Shown here piece by piece: positions 15,662 through 23,042 of a stretch of DNA of 34,429 nucleotides. Numbering within the stretch: position 1 is the stretch's first letter; the number at the start of each line of letters is the position of its first letter. This DNA is from Kitasatospora phosalacinea (GTDB lineage: Bacteria > Actinomycetota > Actinomycetes > Streptomycetales > Streptomycetaceae). The notes beneath the pieces were generated by a model. That model saw only the letters and a program-made list of their open reading frames with translations, was not told the DNA's origin and ran no database searches. The stretch is from NCBI RefSeq assembly GCF_000717185.1, contig NZ_JNYE01000101.1:1-34429 (forward strand), read 5' to 3'. A program made the translations under genes and the position numbers.

Positions 15662-17629
15662 GTGTCCCTCTCCAATCCGCTTACCTCTGCCACGGTCGCG
15701 CTCAGCGGGCCGGACAACTCGGGTAAGACGAAGCAGCTCGGGATACTGCTGCGGCGCCTCGGCCCGGCCGGGACCTCCGGCGGGACGCTGGACGCCCACG
15801 ACCCGCGGTGGCCGGCCATCGTCGCGGGCCCTGGCGGCATGGGCGGCTGGTGGTGGGAGCACGGGCCGGTGGAGGAGGTCGCCGACGTCCTGGCCAGCTC
15901 CTACCTGGAGCGTGCCCGCCGGCTCGGCGACGCCCCGGTGCGCCTCATCGACCGGGGCATCCCGATGCTGGAGGCGACCCTCGCCGCGACCGTCGCCGTC
16001 CGGGAGGGCCTGAGCGCCGACGCGGCGGCGGACCGAGCGCTCAAGCTGCTGGAGCCGTTCCGCGCGGGCCTCGCCGGGGCGGAGGCCGCCGAGTTCGGTG
16101 TGCTGCTCCTCCACCACGAGGACCCGGAGGTCGGCACGGCCCGGGCGCTGTCGCACGAGAAGTCGGTGACGCCGGGATACGCGGAGTACCAGCGGCACCT
16201 GCACACCCAGATTCACCGCCTGGCCGCCGACGGCCGGTGGTCGAACGTCATCGTGGTCAACGGGCGGCCGGTCGTCGAGATCCAGGACGAGCTGCGGCAG
16301 GTCGTCCACCCGGCGGTGCCGGCCGTCCCGGCGCGGGCGCTGCCTGGTGTCCGGGTGGTCGCCCTCGGCGGGCTGTCGGAGTGCGGGAAGAGCAGCGCCG
16401 GGGAGTACCTGCGGGTGCACCACGGGCACGCCCGACTCAAGATCGGGTATCTCCTGGAGGACGCCGCGCGGTGGGCCGGGGTCGCTGACCCGTACCAGCT
16501 CCACCCGGTGGTGCGGGCGGAGCTGCTGGTCGATGCCCTCGACCGGTACTGCGCCGCGCACCACTTCCTGGACCGGGTCACCGTCGAGTCGCTGCACGAG
16601 TACGACAGCGCGGCGGAGCTGCGCCGGATGCTGGGTGGCCAGCTCTCGATCCTCTACCTCGACGCGGAGCCGGAGGTCCGGGCGCGGCGCGGCACGGCCG
16701 GCCCGGTGGACGTGGTCGACCGGGACGAGGTGAAGACCTCGCGCGGGGCCGACCGGATCGCCGGTCTCGCGCACGTGCTGGTCGACAACAACGGCTCCCG
16801 GCTGCGGTTGGAGCGGCAGCTCGACATGGTCGCCCTCGGCGCGCGGTGGCCGCTGCGGACGCCGGCCGTCGCGCCGGTGAACACGCTCGGCCTGCCCGTT
16901 CCGCTGGAGTCGTACCTCTCGGAGCTGCTAGACCGCACCACCGTGCAGCAGCCTCCGGTGATCGACCTGCTGGCCGTCACCGGCAGCGGTGCCCGCGGGA
17001 AGTACCAGAAGGGCTGGTCCGACCTCGACGTGTTCGTGATCGCCGACCCGGCGGGCACCGCGGAGCTGCGGCGGGTGCTGGAGCGGCTAGAGGTCGACCT
17101 CGGCGGAGTCAAGCTGGGTCTGACCGTGCTCACCGAGGGCGAGTGCCGTAGCGGCATGGTGACGTCCCGTCTGCTGCACGTCCTCGCTCTCCTGGGCTCC
17201 GGGTCGCTGGCCGCCCAGTGGTGCCGGCCGGGTCTGGTGCTGCCCGCGCCGGACCTCGCGGCGGACGTCGCCGCGTCGGTGAAGGCCGGCGTTCAGGGCG
17301 CGGTGGAGATCCGCCGTCAGCTCTTGAAAGGAGCGCCGGACCTGCGGGCCCTGTACAAGGTCACCGCGCTGCTGGCGAAGGTGCTGCTGCGGTTCTCCGG
17401 GGTGGAGGTGTCGGCGGACGCCGACGCCTTGGCCGCGGTCCTCAGCGAGGCGGCGGGGGCGGGGCCGCGGCTGCTGACCGAGGACCGTGGCGACCGGGAC
17501 CAGGCCGTCGCCCTCGCGGAGCTGGAACTGGTCCGTGACGCCCGCCGGGACCGGGCTCAGGCGGTCGTCCTCGCGGAGCTGGTGCTGGGGCGCTGGCTGG
17601 CGACCACGGCTCTACCCGGGGGTCAGTGA
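15662..17629 (+). CDS. Kinase-kinase-nucleotidyltransferase fusion protein
   Basis: 655 aa; GTG at 15662 after GGAGG. Three domains are visible. Domain 1 (about 10-215) is thymidylate-kinase-like: Walker A GPDNSGKT (16-23) and the DRGIPMLEATLA segment. Domain 2 (about 230-400) is a second P-loop kinase with GLSECGKS (237-244), resembling nucleoside or dephospho-CoA-type kinases. Domain 3 (about 415-655) is a polymerase-beta-fold nucleotidyltransferase with GSGARGKYQKGWSDLD (441-456), where Asp454 and Asp456 would bind metal, plus a helical C-terminal half. The union of two small-molecule kinases and a minimal nucleotidyltransferase in one chain is unusual. The next gene is coupled by a TGATG overlap. 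Substrate unknown; synthesis or modification of a phosphorylated metabolite is inferred. Confidence 0.85.
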   Translation: MSLSNPLTSATVALSGPDNSGKTKQLGILLRRLGPAGTSGGTLDAHDPRWPAIVAGPGGMGGWWWEHGPVEEVADVLASSYLERARRLGDAPVRLIDRGIPMLEATLAATVAVREGLSADAAADRALKLLEPFRAGLAGAEAAEFGVLLLHHEDPEVGTARALSHEKSVTPGYAEYQRHLHTQIHRLAADGRWSNVIVVNGRPVVEIQDELRQVVHPAVPAVPARALPGVRVVALGGLSECGKSSAGEYLRVHHGHARLKIGYLLEDAARWAGVADPYQLHPVVRAELLVDALDRYCAAHHFLDRVTVESLHEYDSAAELRRMLGGQLSILYLDAEPEVRARRGTAGPVDVVDRDEVKTSRGADRIAGLAHVLVDNNGSRLRLERQLDMVALGARWPLRTPAVAPVNTLGLPVPLESYLSELLDRTTVQQPPVIDLLAVTGSGARGKYQKGWSDLDVFVIADPAGTAELRRVLERLEVDLGGVKLGLTVLTEGECRSGMVTSRLLHVLALLGSGSLAAQWCRPGLVLPAPDLAADVAASVKAGVQGAVEIRRQLLKGAPDLRALYKVTALLAKVLLRFSGVEVSADADALAAVLSEAAGAGPRLLTEDRGDRDQAVALAELELVRDARRDRAQAVVLAELVLGRWLATTALPGGQ

Positions 17630-18756
17630 TGCGCAAGGCGCGGAAGACCTTCGAGAAGTCGCTCAGCGCGGCGGAGGCCGACGTCGAGGCGGCGGGTTGG
17701 CAGGCCGTCGCGGGCATCCTCCCGGTGCCCCGGCTGCTGCGCCGTACGTCCCTCGGCGACCGCGTCGTCCTCGCGTATGAGGACGTGTTCGCTACGGGGC
17801 GGTACACCATGCTCCTCGGTGACGTGATCGCGGTCGCCGACCGGAGCGCGCTCGCGCTGCCCCGGGTCGTCGCCCTGGTCGACGCGGTCTGCGACAGCCT
17901 GATGGTGAGCGTCCGGAAGACCGGCAGCACGGCGCCGCTGTCCACGTGCATGCCTGGCCTGTACGCCGACCGCATCCGGCCGGGTGGCCGGGTCGACGAG
18001 CGGGTCCTCTCCGACCGCCTCACCGTTACCTCGACGAGCACCGGCCGGCCGGTGCGGGTGCGGGACCTTGCCGGGTTCTCCGCGATCGTCAACGGCGTCC
18101 CGATGCTGCTCGACGTCCCGGACGCCGTGCTGTTCGCCCGGGACCGCCTCCGGGGTGACCGGGCGGTCCTCGCCGCGCTCACCCAGGGTGACCCGACGGA
18201 GCCGAACATCGCGGGCGATCCGCTGTGCTGGCTCGACTTCCAGTACGCCGGGTGCAACGGCGTGGCCGGGGACGTCGCTGTCCTGCTCTGGTACCTCCTC
18301 GGCATGGGCGGGTGGCTCGTGCCCCGGTACCAGCCCGACGTGTTCGCCCGCACCCTGCCGCTGCACCTGCCTCCGGTCGCCTCCCCGCGGCTCGACCAGG
18401 TCGTCCTGGACGAGGAGCAGCGCCGGGTGGAGATCGGCTACACCTGGCAGGTCGGCGCCGGGCGACAGGCCGCGATCGGCCGCCTCCTGGACCGCCTGAG
18501 CACCGACCTCGGCGAGGCGGCCGGCCTTGCCCCGCACACCCTCCTGGCGCAGCTGAGGCCGTTCCTGCTGCTGCGCCTGCTCGGCGTGGTGCCGCTCGCG
18601 GCGCTCACCGAGGACGACCGCCTCCTCCTGCTGGCCAAGCTCGCGGAGGCCCACAGCGCCGCTGAGGCGTTCACCCGCACTTCTCCGCTTCCGCCGACGG
18701 AAACCGCCGGCCTCGACGATCGGACGGACGACCATGACCGTGTACCCGTCGACTGA
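17629..18756 (+). CDS. Aminoglycoside-phosphotransferase-like kinase
   Basis: 375 aa from the ATG at 17629 (TGATG overlap with the previous stop; GTG at 17626 also possible). The C-lobe carries the APH/choline-kinase motifs: TQGDPTEPN (catalytic Asp188, with Gln in place of the usual His) and WLDFQYAG (metal-binding Asp203). VVLAYEDV near residue 50 fits the N-lobe. Family members phosphorylate hydroxyls of small molecules such as aminoglycosides, homoserine, choline or sugars. The divergent QGD and DFQ forms argue against a classic resistance enzyme. The stop lies 23 nt inside the next gene, so it belongs to the same operon. Confidence 0.82.
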   Translation: MRKARKTFEKSLSAAEADVEAAGWQAVAGILPVPRLLRRTSLGDRVVLAYEDVFATGRYTMLLGDVIAVADRSALALPRVVALVDAVCDSLMVSVRKTGSTAPLSTCMPGLYADRIRPGGRVDERVLSDRLTVTSTSTGRPVRVRDLAGFSAIVNGVPMLLDVPDAVLFARDRLRGDRAVLAALTQGDPTEPNIAGDPLCWLDFQYAGCNGVAGDVAVLLWYLLGMGGWLVPRYQPDVFARTLPLHLPPVASPRLDQVVLDEEQRRVEIGYTWQVGAGRQAAIGRLLDRLSTDLGEAAGLAPHTLLAQLRPFLLLRLLGVVPLAALTEDDRLLLLAKLAEAHSAAEAFTRTSPLPPTETAGLDDRTDDHDRVPVD

Positions 18757-19528
18757 GCTTCCCCTCTCCGTGCTGCCGCTCCAGGGCCGCACCGCGCTGG
18801 TGACCGGCGCCGCGACCGGCATCGGGGCGGCGGTCAGCCGGGCCTTGGCCGCCGCCGGTGCGGCCGTCGCCGTCGCGCACCTCGCACAGGTCCCGCAGGC
18901 CCGCGCCGTCCTCGGTGACGTCCGCCGCGATGGCCGGGCCGGGATAGAGGTGTCCGCCGATCTCACCGACCCGGACGCCGTGCGGGCGCTGGTGAGCCAG
19001 GTCGAGAGCGAACTCGGCCCGGTCGACGTCCTGGTGAACAACGCCGGGGCCTACCCGCGCGTCCCGTGGCCGGAGCTGGGCGAAGCGCAATGGGCCGCCG
19101 CGATCGAGTCCAACCTCTCGATCCACTATCGGACTTGTGCGGCCGTCAGCCCCGGTATGGTGGGCCGCCAGTGGGGCCGGATCATCAACATCGGCTCCGT
19201 GAACGCTCGCGCCGGGAGGCCCGGGCTCACGGCCTACAGCGCGGCTAAGGCCGGACTGATCGGTCTCACCCGGTCACTGGCGCGGGAACTCGGCCAGGCC
19301 GGGGTGACGGTCAACGCGGTCGTGCCCGGCGCGATCCAGGTCGAGGCGGAGAACGCCATTCCGCCGCAGCATCGGGCCAGGCCGGAGGAGCAGATCCGTC
19401 GGCAGTGCATCCCGCGCCGAGGCCGGCCGGAGGACGTCGCCGCGGCGGTCGCCTTCCTCGCCAGCCCCGCCGCGTCCTTCACCAGCGGTCAGTCGTTGCA
19501 CGTCGACGGGGGTTGGCTCCTCCACTGA
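18734..19528 (+). CDS. Short-chain dehydrogenase/reductase
   Basis: 264 aa classical SDR: NAD(P)-binding TGAATGIG (24-31), VLVNNAGAYPR, and the catalytic set Ser155, Tyr168, Lys172 (GSVNARAGRPGLTAYSAAK). The C-terminal FTSGQSLHVDGGWLLH is typical of the FabG-like branch. The residue after the second beta strand is not an acidic NAD marker that I can place with certainty, so cofactor preference is open. It would oxidise or reduce an alcohol/ketone on the operon's product. Start overlaps the kinase gene by 23 nt; Nudix follows after 32 nt. Confidence 0.93.
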   Translation: MTVYPSTELPLSVLPLQGRTALVTGAATGIGAAVSRALAAAGAAVAVAHLAQVPQARAVLGDVRRDGRAGIEVSADLTDPDAVRALVSQVESELGPVDVLVNNAGAYPRVPWPELGEAQWAAAIESNLSIHYRTCAAVSPGMVGRQWGRIINIGSVNARAGRPGLTAYSAAKAGLIGLTRSLARELGQAGVTVNAVVPGAIQVEAENAIPPQHRARPEEQIRRQCIPRRGRPEDVAAAVAFLASPAASFTSGQSLHVDGGWLLH

Positions 19529-19560
19529 CCGCCCGACCCAACGAGTAGAGAGTCACCACC

Positions 19561-20010
19561 ATGTCCAAGAAGCACCGCGCCCGGGCCGTCCTCCTCACCC
19601 CCGGCGACACCCTGCTGCTGATCGGCCGGGTGCGCCCGGGCGTCGCCCCGTACTCCGTCGTCGTCGGCGGCGGCGTCGAGGAGGGCGACGCGGACCCGAA
19701 GGCCGCGGCCGTCCGTGAGGTCTACGAGGAGATCCACGGCCGCGCCGAGATCGTCCGGCACCTCCACACCTTGGAGGACGACAAAGAGCGCCAGGACTTC
19801 TACCTCGCCACCGTCGAGGAGTGGTCGTTCGACGACAAGAGCGGACCGGAGTTCACCCAGGAGGGCCGGGGCGAGTACACGCTCCTAGAGCTGCCGCTCA
19901 CCGTCGCCGCGATCGACGCCGCGAACCTCATGCCCCCGGAGTTCGCAGCCGTCCTGCGCGGCTTGGTCGAACACGACGAGCTGGTGCCCGTCGCCCAGGC
20001 CGTGGAGTAG
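19561..20010 (+). CDS. Nudix hydrolase
   Basis: 149 aa; ATG at 19561. The Nudix region GGGVEEGDADPKAAAVREVYEEIHG keeps the REVYEE core that binds metal, with one extra residue before it and His where Gly is usual, so it is a slightly divergent box. It is a stand-alone domain with no extra module. Nudix enzymes cleave nucleoside diphosphates linked to another group, which fits a neighbour that attaches nucleotides. It lies within the operon, 32 nt after the SDR and 5 nt before the next gene. Confidence 0.88.
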   Translation: MSKKHRARAVLLTPGDTLLLIGRVRPGVAPYSVVVGGGVEEGDADPKAAAVREVYEEIHGRAEIVRHLHTLEDDKERQDFYLATVEEWSFDDKSGPEFTQEGRGEYTLLELPLTVAAIDAANLMPPEFAAVLRGLVEHDELVPVAQAVE

Positions 20011-20015
20011 CCGAG

Positions 20016-20462
20016 ATGAGTGGACACGAGCTGTGGCCGGAGGTGCCTCCGCCGGGACTGGCCGAGCAGATGACTGCGGCGCTGGCTGCGCAGGGACACG
20101 CGCCCGGTGTCGCCACATCGACGGACAGCGCCCCGAAGTGGAAGCGGGACATCCTGACGGTGCTGGCGGCGGCGGATGCGGCCGGGGTGCTCAGGACGTG
20201 CCCGCACCTGTCGGAGAAGCCGCAGGCGTGCGCCGTCCTCGCCGAAGCGCCCGACATCCTGCTGTGCCTGGCGTGCTACAGGGAACTGACGCCACGGCGG
20301 GTCTGCCCGGACTGCAAGGGCCCATCAGGCTCGGCCAGCCCGGAGGGCGGCGTCGAGGACGTGATCACCGGCCCGACAATGATCTGCTCCCGGATGAGGT
20401 GCGCCCAGTGCGCGCGGTCGGCTCCGGCGCCGACTGCGCCGGGCGGGACGTTCGGCAGCTGA
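20016..20462 (+). CDS. Cys-rich hypothetical protein, last gene of the operon
   Basis: 148 aa; ATG at 20016, 5 nt after the Nudix stop. The N-terminal 70 residues are helical. From about 67 there are repeated Cys: CPHLSEKPQAC, CLACYRELTPRRVCPDC and, near the end, CSRMRCAQCA, suggesting two zinc sites. It has the look of a small adaptor or nucleic-acid-binding zinc protein. No family recognised. It ends just before a strong terminator. Confidence 0.75.
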   Translation: MSGHELWPEVPPPGLAEQMTAALAAQGHAPGVATSTDSAPKWKRDILTVLAAADAAGVLRTCPHLSEKPQACAVLAEAPDILLCLACYRELTPRRVCPDCKGPSGSASPEGGVEDVITGPTMICSRMRCAQCARSAPAPTAPGGTFGS

Positions 20463-20475
20463 GCGCGCCCTGTTG

Positions 20476-20508
20476 TTGCGGCCCCGGCGGTCCTCGCCGG
20501 GGCCGCAA
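20476..20508 (+). terminator. Terminator of the island operon
   Basis: Perfect 14-bp arms (TTGCGGCCCCGGCG and complement) around GTCCT, beginning 14 nt after the last stop of the operon. Confidence 0.85.
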
Positions 20509-20530
20509 TGCTGCCAGGCCCCGGCCACCC

Positions 20531-20558
20531 GCCGCGAGCCGCGAGCCGCGAGCCGCAG
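20531..20558. repeat. Short heptamer array
   Basis: GCCGCGA in three exact copies plus a fourth, GCCGCAG, head to tail, in the non-coding right end of the island (20463-20772). An inverted repeat GTGACG-GTG-CGTCAC lies at 20615-20629 in the same stretch; no gene is seen there. Confidence 0.6.
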
Positions 20559-20645
20559 GGGCGGTTTCCAGCCAATCCCGGAAACAGGGCGGCCGGAAAC
20601 CGTCGCTCTAGGCCGTGACGGTGCGTCACCCGAGGTCGGAAGGCC

Positions 20646-20748
20646 ATGTTCCCGCAATGTTCCCGCGGGAACATCCGGGCCCGTTTCGGCGGGCTGACCC
20701 GGGCCGATTCGGGGGATGCGGGGAGGTTCGCGCAGGTCGCGGGAACGT
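20646..20748. repeat. Repeated ATGTTCCCGC sites near attR
   Basis: ATGTTCCCGC at 20646-20655 and 20657-20666; the latter with its inverted partner forms an 18-bp perfect palindrome (20657-20674). A further inverted copy, GCGGGAACGT, lies at 20739-20748. They end 25-127 bp from the attR core, the position expected for integrase arm-binding or excisionase sites. Confidence 0.55.
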
Positions 20749-20772
20749 CGCAGGTCAGAGGGGGTGTGGCCT

Positions 20773-20807
20773 CCGGTTCGAGTCCGGCTCTGGGCACTCT
20801 CCTGCCC
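20773..20807 (+). repeat. Right attachment site (attR), 35-bp core
   Basis: Exact copy of 9561-9595, i.e. the T arm and acceptor end of the bldA tRNA plus 11 nt. No tRNA 5' part precedes it, so this copy is not a tRNA gene. The sequence to its right should be the native flank of bldA before insertion. Confidence 0.9.
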
Positions 20808-20916
20808 ACCCTCCGTAACCCTTGGTGACCGAACGGGCACGGGTGCACCCGGAGATTGAACGGATCGTTCACCACGAATGCTTGACCATGCGGCGTTCAA
20901 GGACCATCCTGGGCCC

Positions 20917-21372
20917 ATGGCCGACACCCCTCCCCCGCCGCCCGCGGGCACCGACCCGTTCGCCCCGCCCGACCCCGCCGCCGACCGGACCCGGCGGGTG
21001 TACGCCTCGCTGTTCCGGATCGCCGAGCGGCACGCCGCCACCGACGGGCAGCGGCAGCGGCAGACCAACCCGGCGGCACTCGCCCCGCACGAGGCGGTGC
21101 GGCTGGTCGCGTTCCTGCTCAGCGGGGCGGCGCTGGCCGAGGAGGGCGAGCCGGAGGTCGACCGGGCCGACGTGCTGGCCGCGCTGACCCTGCTGCCGCT
21201 GGTGCGGGCCGAACTCGACGAGCTGGAGGCCGGGTTGCTCACCATGGCCCGCGGGCGCGGGATGACCTGGCAGGAGATCGCCTTCGGGCTGGGCCTGGGA
21301 ACGCCGCAGGCCGCCCGGCAGCGGCACGAGCGGCTGGCCGACCGCACCGCCCCCGCCGAGCAGCCCTCCTGA
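20917..21372 (+). CDS. Small HTH-like protein
   Basis: 151 aa from the ATG at 20917 (an in-frame ATG at 20878 would add 13 residues). A Pro-rich N-terminus is followed by helices. The C-terminal part, RGMTWQEIAFGLGLGTPQAARQRHERL, looks like a helix-turn-helix similar to sigma-factor region 4 or DNA-binding proteins of unknown target. It is the first core gene right of the island. Convergent with ndh across a strong hairpin. Confidence 0.75.
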   Translation: MADTPPPPPAGTDPFAPPDPAADRTRRVYASLFRIAERHAATDGQRQRQTNPAALAPHEAVRLVAFLLSGAALAEEGEPEVDRADVLAALTLLPLVRAELDELEAGLLTMARGRGMTWQEIAFGLGLGTPQAARQRHERLADRTAPAEQPS

Positions 21373-21413
21373 CGCCTCCGCCGGGGCGGCCCGCCGGGCG
21401 CCCCGGAACGCCC

Positions 21414-21447
21414 GAAGGCCCCCACCCGGTGGAGGGTGGGGGCCTTC
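21414..21447. terminator. Bidirectional terminator between HTH gene and ndh
   Basis: Perfect 14-bp arms (GAAGGCCCCCACCC and complement) around GGTGGA. About 160 bp of sequence without a recognisable gene separates it from the ndh stop at 21607. Confidence 0.85.
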
Positions 21448-21606
21448 GTCAACTGCCTGCTGTACTCCGCCCGGTGGCGGGGCCGGCTGAGCACCACGGA
21501 GGTCGTGGTCCGGCGGCGCTGCCGGGCGGAGGGCCTCCGACTCGTACCCGACCTGGTGTCGGGTCTGGTCGCTTGCTCGCTCGCGACGTACTCGCTCGCC
21601 CGCGAC

Positions 21607-22974
21607 TCACTTGCTCGCGGCGAGCTCCTTCTCCGGGGCGGCCGCGGCGGCGGGCTTCGGCGCGGGGGCGGAGGCCTCCTGGAAGGCGTCGAAGGGCTTC
21701 TCCATCTCGGAGAGGCCGACCGTCTCGCGCTTGAGGAACATCGCCAGGGTCCAGTCGGTGAAGACCCGGATCTTGCGGTTCATGGTCGGGACCATCGCGC
21801 CGTGGTAGCCGCGGTGGAACCACCAGGCCAGGCGGCCCTTGAGCTTGACCTTGCCGAACAGGATCGCCACGCCCTTGTGCAGGCCGAGGCCGGCCACCGC
21901 GCCGAGGTTCTTGTGCTTGTACTCGGCCTGCGGGAAGCCGCGCATGCCCGCGATGACGTTGTCGCCGAGCACGGCGGCCTGGCGGACGGCGTGCTGCGCG
22001 TTCGGCGGGCACCAGGCGCCCTCACCGGCGGCCAGGTCGGGCACCTGGGCGTTGTCGCCCGCGGCCCACACGTAGTCGAAGCCCTGCACCTGGAGGGTCG
22101 CCGCGGTGTCCACGTGGCCGCGCGGGCCGAGCGGGAGGCCGAAGCGGTTGACCACCGGGTTGGGCTTGACGCCCGCGGTCCACACGATGGTGGAGGCGTC
22201 GAACTCCATGCCGTTCTTCAGCACCACGTGCTGGTCGACGCAGGAGTCCATCGAGGTCTCGATGTAGACCTCGATGTCGCGCTCCTCCAGGCGGCCCTTG
22301 GTCCACAGACCGAGGTCCGGGCCCATCTCGGGGAGGATGCGGTTGGCCGCCTCCACCACCACGAAGCGCATGTCGGAACGGCTGACGGTCTTGTAGATCT
22401 TGGCGGCGTCGCGCGCCATGTCCTCGATCTCGGCGACGGTCTCGATGCCGGCGAAGCCACCGCCGATGACCACGAAGGTCAGGGCCTTGCGCCGGACGTC
22501 CTCGTCCGTGGTGGACTCGGCCTTGTCGAGCTGCGCCATGACGTGGTTGCGGAGGCTGATCGCCTCCTCGACCGTCTTCATGCCGATGCCGTGCTCCGCC
22601 AGGCCCGGGATCGGGAAGGTGCGGGACACCGAGCCGGTCGCGACGACCAGGTACTCGAAGGGCAGTTCGTAGGACTCGCCGGCTGCGGGCTGGATGGTGG
22701 CGACCTTGCGGGCGTGGTCCACCTCGGTCACGTGACCGGTGAGCACCTCCGCCTTCTTGAGGGCGCTGCGCAGCGGCGCGACGAGGTTGCGAGGGGCGAC
22801 GTTGCCGCCGGCCGCCTCGGGGAGGAAGGGCAGGTACGTCATGTACGACCGCGGGTCGACGACCGTGACGGTCGCTTCGCCGTAGCGCATCTTCTTGAGG
22901 ATGCGCATCGCGGCATACAGGCCGACGTAACCACCGCCGACAATGAGGATGCGAGGACGCTCCGTGGTGCTCAT
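21607..22974 (-). CDS. ndh: Type II NADH dehydrogenase
   Basis: 455 aa, peripheral membrane flavoenzyme that passes electrons from NADH to menaquinone without proton pumping. FAD-binding ILIVGGGYVGLYAA at residues 9-22 and NADH-binding FVVIGGGFAGIETVAE in the middle are both present, followed by the C-terminal membrane-associating region (KLKGRLAWWFHRGYHG). The tail is Ala/Pro-rich. The ATG at 22974 has no clear RBS; a TACTTT -10 box lies 6 nt upstream, suggesting a leaderless message. A Rex-like operator overlaps the promoter. A close alternative is a related FAD-dependent pyridine nucleotide oxidoreductase. Confidence 0.9.
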   Translation of the reverse strand: MSTTERPRILIVGGGYVGLYAAMRILKKMRYGEATVTVVDPRSYMTYLPFLPEAAGGNVAPRNLVAPLRSALKKAEVLTGHVTEVDHARKVATIQPAAGESYELPFEYLVVATGSVSRTFPIPGLAEHGIGMKTVEEAISLRNHVMAQLDKAESTTDEDVRRKALTFVVIGGGFAGIETVAEIEDMARDAAKIYKTVSRSDMRFVVVEAANRILPEMGPDLGLWTKGRLEERDIEVYIETSMDSCVDQHVVLKNGMEFDASTIVWTAGVKPNPVVNRFGLPLGPRGHVDTAATLQVQGFDYVWAAGDNAQVPDLAAGEGAWCPPNAQHAVRQAAVLGDNVIAGMRGFPQAEYKHKNLGAVAGLGLHKGVAILFGKVKLKGRLAWWFHRGYHGAMVPTMNRKIRVFTDWTLAMFLKRETVGLSEMEKPFDAFQEASAPAPKPAAAAAPEKELAASK

Positions 22975-22979
22975 ATCCG

Positions 22980-23026
22980 AAAGTATCCACCCCCGCCTGA
23001 TGGGCCGTTCGTGAGGCCCGTCACAA
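22980..23026 (-). promoter_or_regulatory. ndh promoter with Rex-like operator
   Basis: Read on the minus strand: TTGTGACGGGCCTCACGA (23026-23009) matches the Rex consensus TTGTGAA-N4-TTCACAA at most positions, 35 nt before the ndh start. The -10 box TACTTT is at 22985-22980. Rex senses the NADH/NAD+ ratio and represses respiratory genes in Streptomyces. Confidence 0.6.
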
Positions 23027-23042
23027 GCTCCTGGACACCTGG

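Larger units (their letters stand above)
9561..20807. mobile_element. Genomic island integrated in the bldA tRNA 3' end
   Basis: Bounded by a perfect 35-bp direct repeat covering the tRNA T arm, acceptor end and 11 nt beyond. Inside are about 14 accessory genes with no integrase, excisionase, replication initiator, FtsK/Tra or mobilisation gene that I can recognise. Candidate integrase arm sites survive near the right end. The flanking genes on both sides look like core chromosome. The arrangement fits a decayed actinomycete integrative element or a cis-mobilisable element that relies on an integrase elsewhere. Regulator, GHKL ATPase and metabolic operon are all cargo. Confidence 0.85.

Noticed and set aside
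17629..18756. Aminoglycoside resistance gene
   Set aside because: APH motifs are divergent (QGD, DFQ) and the gene is embedded in a metabolic-looking operon; calling resistance would go beyond the sequence.
20531..20558. CRISPR-like repeat cluster
   Set aside because: Heptamers are contiguous with no spacers; it is a simple tandem repeat.
20773..20807. A second tRNA-Leu gene
   Set aside because: Only the T arm and acceptor 3' side are present; D arm and anticodon arm are missing, as expected for attR.
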